From assembly GCF_002899455.1 (NCBI RefSeq), contig NZ_PPFB01000001.1:4935001-4999000 (forward strand): DNA of 64,000 bases, written 5' to 3'. Below the pieces are notes generated by a model. That model saw nothing but the letters and a program-made list of their open reading frames with translations, was not told where the DNA came from and did no database searches. Source of the DNA: Streptomyces sp. DH-12. GTDB taxonomy: Bacteria; Actinomycetota; Actinomycetes; Streptomycetales; Streptomycetaceae. The translations under genes and the position numbers were made by a program. The first letter of the stretch is position 1, and the number at the start of each line of letters is the position of its first letter. Below are positions 24,996 through 32,503 of the stretch, in pieces.

Positions 24996-26087
24996 TCACG
25001 GACGGGCGTCGACGGCGGCGAAGAGCACGCCGGCCCACGCGGCGTCCCGCTCGGAGGTGAGGCGGAGGGCCACCTGGTCACCGGCGCGCGTGAGGTGCCC
25101 GCCGAGGTCGAACACGTCGGAGTCGTAGCCGAGGGTGTTGGCGTACGCGGGCACGCGCGAGGAGGGCGCGTTCGCGGGGTCGGAGACGGTGGAGTTCAGC
25201 ACGTCGTCGGCCGGGTCGGCGCCGTTGCCGAGCGCGGTGGCGGTGTCGCCCGCGGTCAGGACGAGGGAGTCGCCGGTGGTGCCGCGGTCGCCGTTGTAGG
25301 CCACCATGCCCGCCCGGCCCCCGGCGGCCGCCGGGTACGGCAGGCCGCGCAGCGCGAGGGTCGCGCCGGAGTCGCCGCCCAGCGGGGCGAAGCCGTCCCA
25401 CACCGACAGGTGCCGCAGCGGCTCCGCCGGGTTCTCGTAGGCCACCACCAGCGTCCAGCCGCCCCAGGCGCCGGCCGCCGACCGCCCGCCGGCCACGTTG
25501 ATCTGCGCGACCGTGTAGAGGCCGGACCCGCTGTCCCGTACGAGCCGGGTCACATCGGCGGAGGCCTGGAAGGCGTCCATGCCGCCCGCCACGCGGTGCC
25601 CGACGACGGTGTCCGCGAGCAGCTCCTTGTAGCTGCCGCCCGGCTCGGCGATCAGCACCCGCCCGTTGTCCTCGGCCGGCTTCTGCTCGCCGACGAGCAG
25701 ATTGCCGCCCCAGTACAGCCGCGCGTACGTCACCCGCGAGCCCGAGGGCAGCCGGACCTCCCCCCGGGAGGAGTTGTACGTGTTGGGGTCGTCGTCGACG
25801 TCGATGTAGTGCATGTCGAAGTCGCCGTTCGCACCGGGCCGCGTGCCGTTCTGCACCGCCCGGCAGGAGGACGCCGAGGGGCGGCAGGTGGCGGAGGAGT
25901 TGGCCGCGCGCACGATGTCGCCGTGCTGGAGGGCCCGGTAGCGCTCGCCGAAGGGGAGGGCCTCCGCCTCCGGAGTCGGCGCGGCGGGCGCGGCGACGGC
26001 GGTGGAGCCGCAGGGCGCCCACAGCGCGGCCAGGGCGAGGACGCCCACCGTCGCATGGCGGAGCAGCTGACCCAGGGTTTGGCGCAT
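24996..26087 (-). CDS. secreted beta-rich surface protein (DUF3344-like)
   Basis: A 363-residue protein with a signal peptide ending around VAAPAAP and no membrane anchor or sortase signal. Features are VTYARLYWGGNL, GGWTLVVAYENP and a final DQVALRLTSERDAAWAGVLF. From memory this resembles the secreted DUF3344 proteins of actinomycetes; the function is unknown. It lies 44 bases before the first glycosyltransferase on the same strand and could be the first gene of the polysaccharide operon. The chosen ATG follows a long in-frame extension that lacks a signal-like start. Confidence 0.65.
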   Translation of the reverse strand: MRQTLGQLLRHATVGVLALAALWAPCGSTAVAAPAAPTPEAEALPFGERYRALQHGDIVRAANSSATCRPSASSCRAVQNGTRPGANGDFDMHYIDVDDDPNTYNSSRGEVRLPSGSRVTYARLYWGGNLLVGEQKPAEDNGRVLIAEPGGSYKELLADTVVGHRVAGGMDAFQASADVTRLVRDSGSGLYTVAQINVAGGRSAAGAWGGWTLVVAYENPAEPLRHLSVWDGFAPLGGDSGATLALRGLPYPAAAGGRAGMVAYNGDRGTTGDSLVLTAGDTATALGNGADPADDVLNSTVSDPANAPSSRVPAYANTLGYDSDVFDLGGHLTRAGDQVALRLTSERDAAWAGVLFAAVDARP

Positions 26088-26411
26088 GACCGTTCGGAGC
26101 CTTTCGGAAAAGGGTGGCGGCGGCAGGGCAGCGGGGACGAGTGCGATGCGTCCGCCCAAGGAAGGTGCGTCGAAGCACCGCAACTCTAGTCACCAAACGG
26201 ACAAACGCGGTGAAATTCGCCTAAGGGTGGCAAGTGTGTTGGAATCGTGAAACCGGGTTTGCCGCGCCCGCGCCCCCGCACACCGGCTCAACTGCGGGGA
26301 CGCGCAGCAGAGTGACGGCGGCCCGGACCGAAAGGCGTAGGCCCGGTTGCGGGGCGCCGCGGGTGCTTCGACGGTGGGTCCAGGATCCGAAGCCCCGCGA
26401 AAGGACTCTCC
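26088..26411. other. divergent promoter region
   Basis: No gene is seen. The part around 26180-26250 is distinctly AT-richer than the flanks and probably carries the promoters of the two divergent secreted-protein genes. No palindrome stands out. Confidence 0.4.
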
Positions 26412-27278
26412 ATGCGCGCTCTGCCGGCCCGGCGCATCGCACTCGGCGCCCTGTGCGCCGCCCTCCTGGTCACCACCACCGGCCCGGCCGCCCTCGCGGC
26501 CGACTCGCACCCCGGACAGGACCCGGCGGCGTCGCTCGCCGCGCGGCTGCCGCAGGCCGACACGGTCCGCGCGGACCTGTCCCCGGTCGCCGACCTGGTC
26601 CGCGCGGTCCTGGCCGCCCCCGACGGCCGGCTCCCCGCGGCGGAGGCCCGCGAACTGGCCGACGCGGCCCGCGAGGCGGTGCGCCGCGCGGCGGCGGACG
26701 ACCCGGCGTCCACCTCGGTCACGGTGATCACCGACTCCTCGGCCCCCGTCGTGCCGGCCCTGCCCGGGGCGCCGGTCCCGGTGACGGGCGTGCTGCTGCC
26801 CGCGGCCGAGGAGGACGACGGCGGCGCGGACAGCGCCCTGGGCGCCGTACGGGAGGCCCTCGACGCGCTTCTGGACCTGCTGCTCCCGGCGTCCGCCCCG
26901 GCCGATGCCGGCAGCACGCCGACCGGGACCACCGAGACCACCGAGCCCAGCGGCACGTCGACGACGGAGTCGGACGCGACGGACACGACCGGGACGACGG
27001 GCGGTACGAGCGCCACGGAGACCACCGACCGGCCGGCGGACGCCGCCGGCGCGAGCGAGACGGCGGTCGGCGCGGCGGCCGACGCGGCGCTGACGTCGAC
27101 CGACGCGCTGCTGGCCCGGGTGGACGAACTCCTCGCCGCGCTGGCCGGCGCCGAGCCGCAGACCGCCACGACGCTGCCGGCCCCCGCCGGCCCGGCCGCG
27201 CCCGCGGCCCCCGCGGAGCCCGCCGTGTCGCCGGGACTGTTCCCCGCGCTCACGTCGCTTCTGATGCCGAACTCCTGA
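26412..27278 (+). CDS. secreted protein of unknown function, Thr/Glu-rich
   Basis: A 288-residue protein with a clear Sec signal peptide ending at ALAA-DS. An alpha-helical Ala/Arg/Asp-rich region follows to about 110. After it come a short hydrophobic stretch, a low-complexity Thr/Glu/Ser/Asp region (about 180-215) and a final helical segment. No catalytic motif, LPxTG or second membrane helix is seen. AAAGGA precedes the ATG. The gene is not recognised. It lies among other secreted-protein genes, so an envelope or matrix role is the only inference. Confidence 0.7.
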   Translation: MRALPARRIALGALCAALLVTTTGPAALAADSHPGQDPAASLAARLPQADTVRADLSPVADLVRAVLAAPDGRLPAAEARELADAAREAVRRAAADDPASTSVTVITDSSAPVVPALPGAPVPVTGVLLPAAEEDDGGADSALGAVREALDALLDLLLPASAPADAGSTPTGTTETTEPSGTSTTESDATDTTGTTGGTSATETTDRPADAAGASETAVGAAADAALTSTDALLARVDELLAALAGAEPQTATTLPAPAGPAAPAAPAEPAVSPGLFPALTSLLMPNS

Positions 27279-27350
27279 AAGGACGGCGGACGCGTCAGGC
27301 ACTCCGTCAGTTCATAGAATTCGTATTTCGTATGAGAACTCGGCAATCTT

Positions 27351-27383
27351 CGATTTCCCGGTTTCCGCTCCGGCCGGAAATCG
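27351..27383. promoter_or_regulatory. inverted repeat upstream of the 88-residue secreted protein
   Basis: CGATTTCC and GGAAATCG pair around 17 bases in the AT-richer leader of the small secreted-protein gene. It could be an operator or an mRNA hairpin. Confidence 0.35.
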
Positions 27384-27439
27384 TTGTGCACGGCGACAGA
27401 ACCACTCCGGCGACTTGCGTTGCCGAAGAAAGGAACACG

Positions 27440-27706
27440 ATGAAGTCCCTGAAGGCTGCCGCCGTCCTTGCCGGGTCCCTGATCGCCGCCGGTGTCGCCG
27501 CGCCCGCGTACGCCGACTCCACCGACCTGGCGTCCACCGGCCTCGACACGGGCCTGCGCACCGCGGTTCCCTTCGAGCTGATGCCGCTGCACGAGTCGGA
27601 CACGCTCGAGACCGACCAGGAATCGGTGATGGGCACCGCGAAGGAGGCCGCGGCCATCGTGAACGAGGCCAAGCCGGTGCGCGGCGATGTCGGACTGCAC
27701 GCCTGA
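27440..27706 (+). CDS. small secreted peptide, 88 residues
   Basis: The ATG has an ideal AAAGGAACACG leader. A typical signal peptide (MKSLKAAAVLAGSLIAAG) ends at AYA-DS, leaving a mature peptide of about 62 residues. It is acidic, has no Cys, and contains FELMPLHESDTLETDQES and a helical AKEAAAIVNEAKPV. It is not recognised. The size, signal peptide and strong 16-bp terminator support a real secreted product of the developmental or envelope type. Confidence 0.75.
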   Translation: MKSLKAAAVLAGSLIAAGVAAPAYADSTDLASTGLDTGLRTAVPFELMPLHESDTLETDQESVMGTAKEAAAIVNEAKPVRGDVGLHA

Positions 27707-27723
27707 CGTCCACGCTCCAGCGA

Positions 27724-27760
27724 CATCCGGCCCCCGGCGCTCGACGCCGGGGGCCGGATG
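27724..27760 (+). terminator. 16-bp perfect hairpin
   Basis: CATCCGGCCCCCGGCG and its exact complement flank a CTCGA loop, 18 bases after the stop of the small secreted-peptide gene. Confidence 0.85.
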
Positions 27761-27823
27761 CCTTTCGGGGTACGGCAGTTCAAGGTTCTGACGCCCGAGG
27801 TCCGGGGCGGACGGGAACACGAA

Positions 27824-27857
27824 AGGAGCCCCGGGGCGCGAGGCCTCCGGGGCTCCT
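27824..27857 (-). terminator. terminator of the short chaplin gene
   Basis: AGGAGCCCCGG and CCGGGGCTCCT form an 11-bp perfect stem about 45 bases beyond the chaplin stop, read on the minus strand. Confidence 0.7.
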
Positions 27858-27901
27858 GGGTGCTACGGCGAACGTCCGTGAGATCGTGGACCGCCGCGAC
27901 G

Positions 27902-28141
27902 TTACTTGTTCACGCAGTAGTTGCCGAAGGCGGGGTTCAGGGCGCCGACCACGTTCACGGTGTTGCCGCAGACGTTGACGGGGATGTGGATCGGAGCCTG
28001 GATCACATTGCCCGACACGACGCCGGGCGAGTGGACCGCCGCACCCTCGGCGCCCGAGTGGGCCGAGGCCAGGCCGGCACTGCCCAGAACAACGGCACCG
28101 GTGCCGAGAGCGATTGCGCCGACCTTCGCGATGTGAGACAT
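27902..28141 (-). CDS. chpF: short chaplin
   Basis: A 79-residue secreted amyloid-forming coat protein of aerial hyphae and spores. The signal peptide ends at ASA-HS, and one chaplin domain follows (HSPGVVSGNVIQAPIHIPVN) with the Cys pair 58/76 and the end GNYCVNK. AAGGAG precedes the ATG; a GTG one codon earlier is too close to it. Short chaplins have no sortase signal and are held by self-assembly with the long ones. The chpF label is by chromosomal context only; the chaplin assignment itself is certain. Confidence 0.93.
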   Translation of the reverse strand: MSHIAKVGAIALGTGAVVLGSAGLASAHSGAEGAAVHSPGVVSGNVIQAPIHIPVNVCGNTVNVVGALNPAFGNYCVNK

Positions 28142-28360
28142 CACGTTCTCCTTACTGACTGGTTAAGCGCGGCAGCACGACTAGCGCCGCACGCACCGCT
28201 CAACGCGGCACAGCGGTCCGGGTCACGGTGAATGTCCGGAGATCACTCCTTGATGCACCTTTGTGCCTGACGGCGAGGCCGACACGTCGCGTCGTTCGCC
28301 CGTCTGATGCTGTCGCAGGCGCCTCTGACCTGGATGTTTGTGGAAAACGTGCGCATCCGG

Positions 28361-28400
28361 GCGTTTCAGCTATCAAAAGTCGCAAACGTCGCTTACGTTA
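28361..28400 (+). promoter_or_regulatory. conserved upstream element, cassette copy 1
   Basis: CGTTTC(A)GCTATCAA-N2-GTCGCAA recurs almost unchanged before the second cassette, at the same distance (about 89 bases) from the start codon. It is followed by GTGAC-N6-GTCAC. It probably contains the promoter or an activator site for the secreted-peptide cassettes. Confidence 0.6.
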
Positions 28401-28457
28401 ACAGCGTTCGGTGACCGGCCCGTCACGGGTTGTGTCCACACGAGAAACGGAGAGGTA

Positions 28458-28730
28458 ATGCGCAAGTTCCAGAAGGCTGCGGTCGTCGTGGCCATGCTCG
28501 GCACCGTCGGCTTCGCGGGTTCCGGCGTCAGCTACGCCGGTGAGGGCCCGGAGTTCGAGCTCAACAACAAGCAGACGACGACCTGCGCCCAGGACAACTC
28601 GGTCCAGGGTCTGGTCGCCATCGACGACGTCAACGCCGGCGTCGGCGCCATCCTCGGCCTGGGCAACGCGGAGAACACCGACGTCAACTCGGTCGCGTGT
28701 GCCTCCAGCGTCGCCCTGGGCGGTCGCTGA
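28458..28730 (+). CDS. small secreted two-cysteine peptide, type A copy 1
   Basis: A 90-residue protein whose signal peptide (RKFQKAAVVVAMLGTVGF) ends at SYA-GE. The mature part of about 63 residues contains ELNNKQTTTCAQDNSVQ, an amphipathic Gly/Ala/Val segment and a second Cys (43 and 81). Size and one probable disulfide recall chaplins, but the chaplin core motif is absent. GGAGAGG precedes the ATG. A close copy lies 857 bases on. Family not recognised; cell-surface or matrix role inferred from secretion and from the neighbouring chaplin. Confidence 0.8.
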   Translation: MRKFQKAAVVVAMLGTVGFAGSGVSYAGEGPEFELNNKQTTTCAQDNSVQGLVAIDDVNAGVGAILGLGNAENTDVNSVACASSVALGGR

Positions 28731-28748
28731 TCACCGTCGGGTGACTGC

Positions 28749-28795
28749 GGGCAGTCCCGGGTCTCGCCCTCGTGGTTCGAGACCCGGGCCTGCCC
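28749..28795 (+). terminator. hairpin between the A and B genes, copy 1
   Basis: An 18-base arm (GGGCAGTCCCGGGTCTCG) pairs with its complement with a single mismatch. It lies between the two genes of one cassette, so it may be an attenuator giving less B than A, or a full terminator. Confidence 0.65.
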
Positions 28796-28836
28796 GGCCC
28801 GCCGGCCGTTTTACGGGACCGTCGAAGAAAAGGTGC

Positions 28837-29100
28837 ATGGTGAAGTTGAAGAAGATGGTGACGACGGCGGCGAGCGTTCTGGGAAGCCTCGTTCTGCTCG
28901 GATTCGGAGCGGTCCAGGCCGTGGGCGTCGAGAACCCCGGAACGTGCACGAAGGACGACAAGGGAAACCTTCGGTGCGTCCAGGTGAGCGAGTACAGCGT
29001 CACCGAGACGGACGGAGGCGTCCGCATCGACAACAACACGTCGCAGAACTGCTCCGGCAAGGGTGAGCTCACCTGCGCCAGTGATCTCGTCGCAGGCTGA
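28837..29100 (+). CDS. small secreted four-cysteine peptide, type B copy 1
   Basis: An 87-residue protein with a Lys-rich N-terminus (MVKLKKMV), a hydrophobic stretch to about residue 28 and a mature part with four Cys (37, 47, 72, 80), enough for two disulfides. The motif C-x9-C...NCSGKGELTC is shared with the second copy. AAAAGG precedes the ATG. Not recognised. It is always downstream of a type-A gene here, so the two products may act together. Confidence 0.75.
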   Translation: MVKLKKMVTTAASVLGSLVLLGFGAVQAVGVENPGTCTKDDKGNLRCVQVSEYSVTETDGGVRIDNNTSQNCSGKGELTCASDLVAG

Positions 29101-29219
29101 ACCCCTGACGCGGAGCGCTGTGCGGTGTCGTCGCGGCCGGATCGTGAATTCGGTGGTCGGATTTTCTGAGCGGACGACAGCGGTGCAGAGTGAATTTTTC
29201 CCCACGTAAACGCTATTCG

Positions 29220-29259
29220 GCGTTTCGCTATCAATTGTCGCAAGGGTCGCCCTACATTT
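29220..29259 (+). promoter_or_regulatory. conserved upstream element, cassette copy 2
   Basis: GCGTTTCGCTATCAATTGTC and the following GCAAGGGTCGC match the element before the first cassette. The GCTATCAA core lies 88 bases before the ATG, against 89 in copy 1. Confidence 0.6.
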
Positions 29260-29314
29260 GCGGCCGTCAGTGACCGGTCCGCCCGGACCGTGTCAAACGA
29301 AGAATGGAGAAGCA

Positions 29315-29584
29315 ATGCGCAAGTTCCAGAAGGCTGCGGTCGTTGTGGCCATGCTCGGCACCGTCGGCTTCCTCGGCGCGGGCGTCAGCCACGCGGGCGA
29401 CGACCCGGCCGTGGAGCTGAACAACAAGCAGACGACCTCCTGCGCTCAGGACAACTCGGTGCAGTCGCTCATCGCGATCGACGACATCAACCTGGCCGTC
29501 GGCATCCTCGGCCTGGCCAACGCCGAGAACACCGAGTCGCACTCCGTCGAGTGCGCCAGCAGCTTCGCCATCGCCGGCGACTGA
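29315..29584 (+). CDS. small secreted two-cysteine peptide, type A copy 2
   Basis: An 89-residue paralogue of the type-A peptide upstream. The first 19 residues are identical, and the ELNNKQTT-x-CAQDNSVQ core, the AIDD motif and both Cys (43 and 80) are kept. Differences cluster around the signal cleavage site (SHA-GD) and the C-terminus. GGAGAAGC precedes the ATG. Retention of both copies suggests a dosage or specialisation role. Confidence 0.8.
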   Translation: MRKFQKAAVVVAMLGTVGFLGAGVSHAGDDPAVELNNKQTTSCAQDNSVQSLIAIDDINLAVGILGLANAENTESHSVECASSFAIAGD

Positions 29585-29599
29585 TCGCTGCAAGGTGAT

Positions 29600-29658
29600 C
29601 CGGGCAGGCTCCGGAGCCCCGTCGTCCATCGGACGACGCGGACTCCGGGCCTGCCCGG
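29600..29658 (+). terminator. hairpin between the A and B genes, copy 2
   Basis: CCGGGCAGG...CCGGAG pairs with CTCCGG...CCTGCCCGG, and a second perfect stem (GTCGTCC/GGACGAC) sits inside. It occupies the same place as the hairpin in the first cassette. Confidence 0.65.
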
Positions 29659-29742
29659 TTCGTTGGGTGGGCCAGGTACTTCAGGCGTCGACAAGCGGCG
29701 TCGCCGTCGGTCGGGGCGACGCCGAGCGTGAGGAATGGGTAG

Positions 29743-30021
29743 ATGTTCAAGTCGAAGAAGATGTCAGCGGTGGCCGCGGTCCTGGGAGGCGTCGTCCTCC
29801 TCGGCCTCGGAGGAGGCCAGGGCGTCGCCGCCGAGAGCCCCGCGAAGTGCTCCGACGACGGCCAGGGCAACGTCCGGTGCGCGGACACGGGTGAGCGCGA
29901 GCTCACCAGCGAGACGTACGGAACGGTCCACCTCGTCAACGACGTGCGGCAGAGCTGTTCCGGAGGGGGCGCCGACGTCTCCTGCGGGACCAGTCTCACG
30001 ATCGACGGCGAGAAGGTCTGA
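29743..30021 (+). CDS. small secreted four-cysteine peptide, type B copy 2
   Basis: A 92-residue paralogue of the upstream type-B peptide with the same layout: FKSKKM start, Gly-rich hydrophobic segment, then Cys36, 46, 72 and 81. The GN(V/L)RC and SCSGGG-type motifs are kept. The ribosome site is weak, so translation may be modest. It ends just before an unusually long perfect hairpin. Confidence 0.75.
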   Translation: MFKSKKMSAVAAVLGGVVLLGLGGGQGVAAESPAKCSDDGQGNVRCADTGERELTSETYGTVHLVNDVRQSCSGGGADVSCGTSLTIDGEKV

Positions 30022-30029
30022 CGTTCTTC

Positions 30030-30089
30030 GCCGAGCACCGGGAAGGGCCGGGACCCGATGGGGGTCCCGGCCCTTCCCGGTGCTCGGCG
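30030..30089. terminator. 28-bp perfect hairpin between convergent genes
   Basis: A 28-base arm starting CGCCGAGCACCGGG pairs exactly with its complement around a GATG loop. It separates the secreted-peptide cassette from the convergent hydrolase gene and should terminate both. Confidence 0.9.
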
Positions 30090-30110
30090 GACTTCGGAGT
30101 GCGGGCCGAG

Positions 30111-31085
30111 TCACACCTGCGCGAGGGCGAGGTCGGGGCAGGGGGTTTCGACCTCGTTGCAGTACGGCAGACCCTCGACGGACCGGTCCGTGCAGAAGCG
30201 GGCGATGAGGTCCGCGGACTCCTCCCGGCGCTCCACCGTGACGAGGTGGTCCGCCTCCTTGACGGTGGTGAACAGCGCGCCCGGCATCGTCGCGGCGAGC
30301 TCCCGGCCCATCTCCGGGGTGCACAGCGTGTCGTGCTCCCCGGTGAACACCAGGGTCGGCACGCGCGGGACCGGCAGCGGCTCGTAGCAACCGTGCGTGA
30401 CCAGACGGACGTTGTGCTCGACGGCCTTCCTGATGTCGTCCGGCGTCTGGTTCACGAACTGGCGCTGGAGCAGCCGGGCCACGGCCGCGTGCCGGCGGAC
30501 CTTCCCTGCCTCCGGGTCCGACATGAACAGCCGCACCAGGCCGTCGGCGGCCGCCTCGATGTCGCCCCGCTCCAGCGTCCGCGACAGCCGCGGCACGGCC
30601 TCGCTGTAGAGCTCGGGCAGCCGGCTCGCCGCGGCCGCGAAGACGATGCGCCTGACCGACTCCGGATGACGCTGCGCGAAGCGCAGACCCACGACCTCGC
30701 CGAAGCAGCCGCCGAACAGATTCACCTCGGGCACACCGATGTCCGTCAGCATGTGCTGGAGCGCGTCACCGAGGAAGTCGATGCCGTAGCGGGCCGGGAG
30801 GAAGTCCGAACTGCCGTACCCGGGAAGGTCCACCGTGATCAGCGTGCACAGCGGCGACAGCCACTTCTCGTGGCTCTGCCAGGAGTACCGGTTCTGCGAG
30901 GACCCGCCGAGCAACAGCAGGGGGACGGTCCGCGGGGCGGTCCGGTGGACGATCCGGCAGGTGTACGCGAACCCCCGGAAGACCAGCTCCCGCTCCTCCA
31001 CCTGCCCCGACGCCGGGACCGGGGGGAGGGACCCGGAGCGCCCCGGGCGGGGCGGGTCCTGGGCGACGATGACGGCAGTGCGCAT
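30111..31085 (-). CDS. alpha/beta-hydrolase with a Cys nucleophile
   Basis: A 324-residue cytoplasmic alpha/beta-hydrolase. The oxyanion region is LLLLGGSSQN. The nucleophile elbow reads FGGCFGE, so Cys127 replaces the usual Ser of G-x-S-x-G. Asp252 (GEHD) and His280 (EADH) complete a triad. Cys nucleophiles are known in dienelactone-hydrolase-like enzymes and in transacylases; a lactone hydrolase or acyltransferase is conceivable, and so is a non-catalytic sensor. The ATG with GGAG six bases upstream was preferred to two earlier Met codons without ribosome sites. Confidence 0.8.
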   Translation of the reverse strand: MRTAVIVAQDPPRPGRSGSLPPVPASGQVEERELVFRGFAYTCRIVHRTAPRTVPLLLLGGSSQNRYSWQSHEKWLSPLCTLITVDLPGYGSSDFLPARYGIDFLGDALQHMLTDIGVPEVNLFGGCFGEVVGLRFAQRHPESVRRIVFAAAASRLPELYSEAVPRLSRTLERGDIEAAADGLVRLFMSDPEAGKVRRHAAVARLLQRQFVNQTPDDIRKAVEHNVRLVTHGCYEPLPVPRVPTLVFTGEHDTLCTPEMGRELAATMPGALFTTVKEADHLVTVERREESADLIARFCTDRSVEGLPYCNEVETPCPDLALAQV

Positions 31086-31242
31086 GAGCGGCTCCGGGAA
31101 AGGCGGAACGATGACGAACCGTTCCATCCTTACCAGTGAACCCATTATTCGGGCGTAACCACCCAATGGTGGGCGATCCCGAGCAAGTGACCACGGTGGC
31201 GCGGCGGTTCGCTGCCGGGGGCCGGCGGGAATGAGGCCGCGC

Positions 31243-31257
31243 GGGGGGGGGGGGGGG
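31243..31257. repeat. homopolymer run of 15 G
   Basis: Fifteen consecutive G residues lie between CGC blocks, outside any gene. It is either a genuine slippage-prone tract or an assembly uncertainty. Confidence 0.9.
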
Positions 31258-31410
31258 CGCACGCGCTCGCGCGCGCCCTGACGCGAGCGCGATGTCCGGC
31301 AGGGGGCTGTGGGTGTTGACGCCACTCCGCCGCCCGTCCGCCGCCTGCGCGCCCTCTCGCTCCCTGTCCCCCTCGCGGCACCGACGTGACGCGTGCCGTG
31401 CGACTGGCCC

Positions 31411-31441
31411 GAGGGGGAGCCGTGTCCGACGGCTCCCCCTC
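31411..31441 (-). terminator. 13-bp perfect hairpin
   Basis: GAGGGGGAGCCGT pairs exactly with ACGGCTCCCCCTC around a five-base loop, about 55 bases after the stop of the secreted-protein gene read on this strand. Confidence 0.8.
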
Positions 31442-31495
31442 CCCGCGCGCGGTGCCGGTCCCCGGGACGCTCGCGGGGAGGGCGACCGCCGTTCC

Positions 31496-32284
31496 CTAAC
31501 GGACGGCCACGTAGTCCCCGGCCGACGCCTTCGCGCCGGAGGTGGTGTTGCCGTAGTAGACCCAGCGCCAGGTGCCGGAGCGGGTGGCCTTCAGCGTGGT
31601 CCTGAGGGTTCCGGTGCTGTTCGACTTCACCTTCCGCACCGTGGTGTAGGCCTTGGCGCCCGCCGCCTTGAACTGCAGGCTCACGGTGCGGCCCGCGTAC
31701 CCCCGGTACTTGTGCGTGTCCCAGTCGGCCCGGGTGACCTTCCCGGTCACGGTGAGCGTCCCGCCCTTCCGGACCGGCTCCGGGGAGGCGTTGACGGTGA
31801 CGCGGGTGGCCCGCTTGACCTGGAGCGGCACCTTCACGTCGTCGATGTCGTGCTTGTCACCGGCGAGCCAGACGCGGCCGGCGGTCTTCCACGCGCCCGC
31901 GTCCTCGTTGCCGAAGTCGTAATGGCGCGGGTCGATGTACAGCCACTCCTCGTAGTCGCAGATGCCCTTCGCCCGGTTCACCACCTTGCAGTCGGAGCTG
32001 TCGATCGCGTGCCACAGTTGGTCGCCGGACTCGAGGCCGCCGCGGTAGGGGAAGACGGCCACCCCCGGGTCGTGCCTGAGCCTGGTCGTCATCCGGAAGG
32101 TCGCGTGCACCACGACCTCCTCCTTGACCCCGATCACGATCGGCTTCCCGCCGTTCACCTTCACCTTGCTGAAGGAGACCCCTCCCTCCGCGGCCCCCGC
32201 CGGCACCGCGGAGACCGCCGTGAACGCGAACGCGGCCCCACCGGCCGCCAACGCGCTCCACACGGTCCTTCTCGTCGTCCTCAC
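31496..32284 (-). CDS. secreted protein with Ig-like beta domains
   Basis: A 262-residue protein from a GTG start with an excellent GGGGAGG site. The signal peptide ends at AGA-AEG. Two beta-rich halves follow; the second (RATRVTVNASPEPVRKGGTL to WRWVYYGNTTSGA) has the repeating strand pattern of bacterial Ig-like modules seen in other Streptomyces exported proteins. A Cys pair (SDCKVV and GICDYEE) probably forms a disulfide. No anchor is seen. The function is unknown. It has its own terminator. Confidence 0.7.
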   Translation of the reverse strand: MRTTRRTVWSALAAGGAAFAFTAVSAVPAGAAEGGVSFSKVKVNGGKPIVIGVKEEVVVHATFRMTTRLRHDPGVAVFPYRGGLESGDQLWHAIDSSDCKVVNRAKGICDYEEWLYIDPRHYDFGNEDAGAWKTAGRVWLAGDKHDIDDVKVPLQVKRATRVTVNASPEPVRKGGTLTVTGKVTRADWDTHKYRGYAGRTVSLQFKAAGAKAYTTVRKVKSNSTGTLRTTLKATRSGTWRWVYYGNTTSGAKASAGDYVAVR

Positions 32285-32503
32285 GTGCCCCTCCCCTTCA
32301 CCTGCGGCCCGCTCGTCATCAGCGGCTGACTAGGGGACGGGCGAGCCCGGCGGGTGGTTGCGGACGCCGCGGCAACGATTCGATCACTCCGGGGCAGGTC
32401 GCCGGGGCCGTACGGCCGGTGCGGAAAGGTGCTTGCTCTCCCGCCGTATGCGCCGGGCCGCAAAAGGAAGCGACCAGCGTTTCCGCTGGTCAGGAGTGGT
32501 GAG

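Larger units (their letters stand above)
28361..30021 (+). repeat. diverged tandem duplication of a two-gene cassette
   Basis: Two consecutive units of about 860 bases each contain, in order, the conserved upstream element, a type-A peptide gene, a hairpin and a type-B peptide gene. The A proteins share their first 19 residues exactly, and the B proteins share four Cys positions. The duplication has diverged enough to be old. Confidence 0.8.
31086..31495. other. intergenic region with poly-G tract and terminator
   Basis: No gene is seen. It holds the upstream region of the hydrolase, a 15-base G run, short alternating CG tracts (CGCGCTCGCGCGCGC-like) and, at the far end, a clear terminator for the neighbouring secreted-protein gene. 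Confidence 0.5.

Noticed and set aside
28458..30021. Secreted cassette peptides as rodlins or chaplins
   Set aside because: They lack the chaplin core (SPGVLSGN, ACGN) and do not resemble the longer rodlin sequences; only size and secretion are shared.
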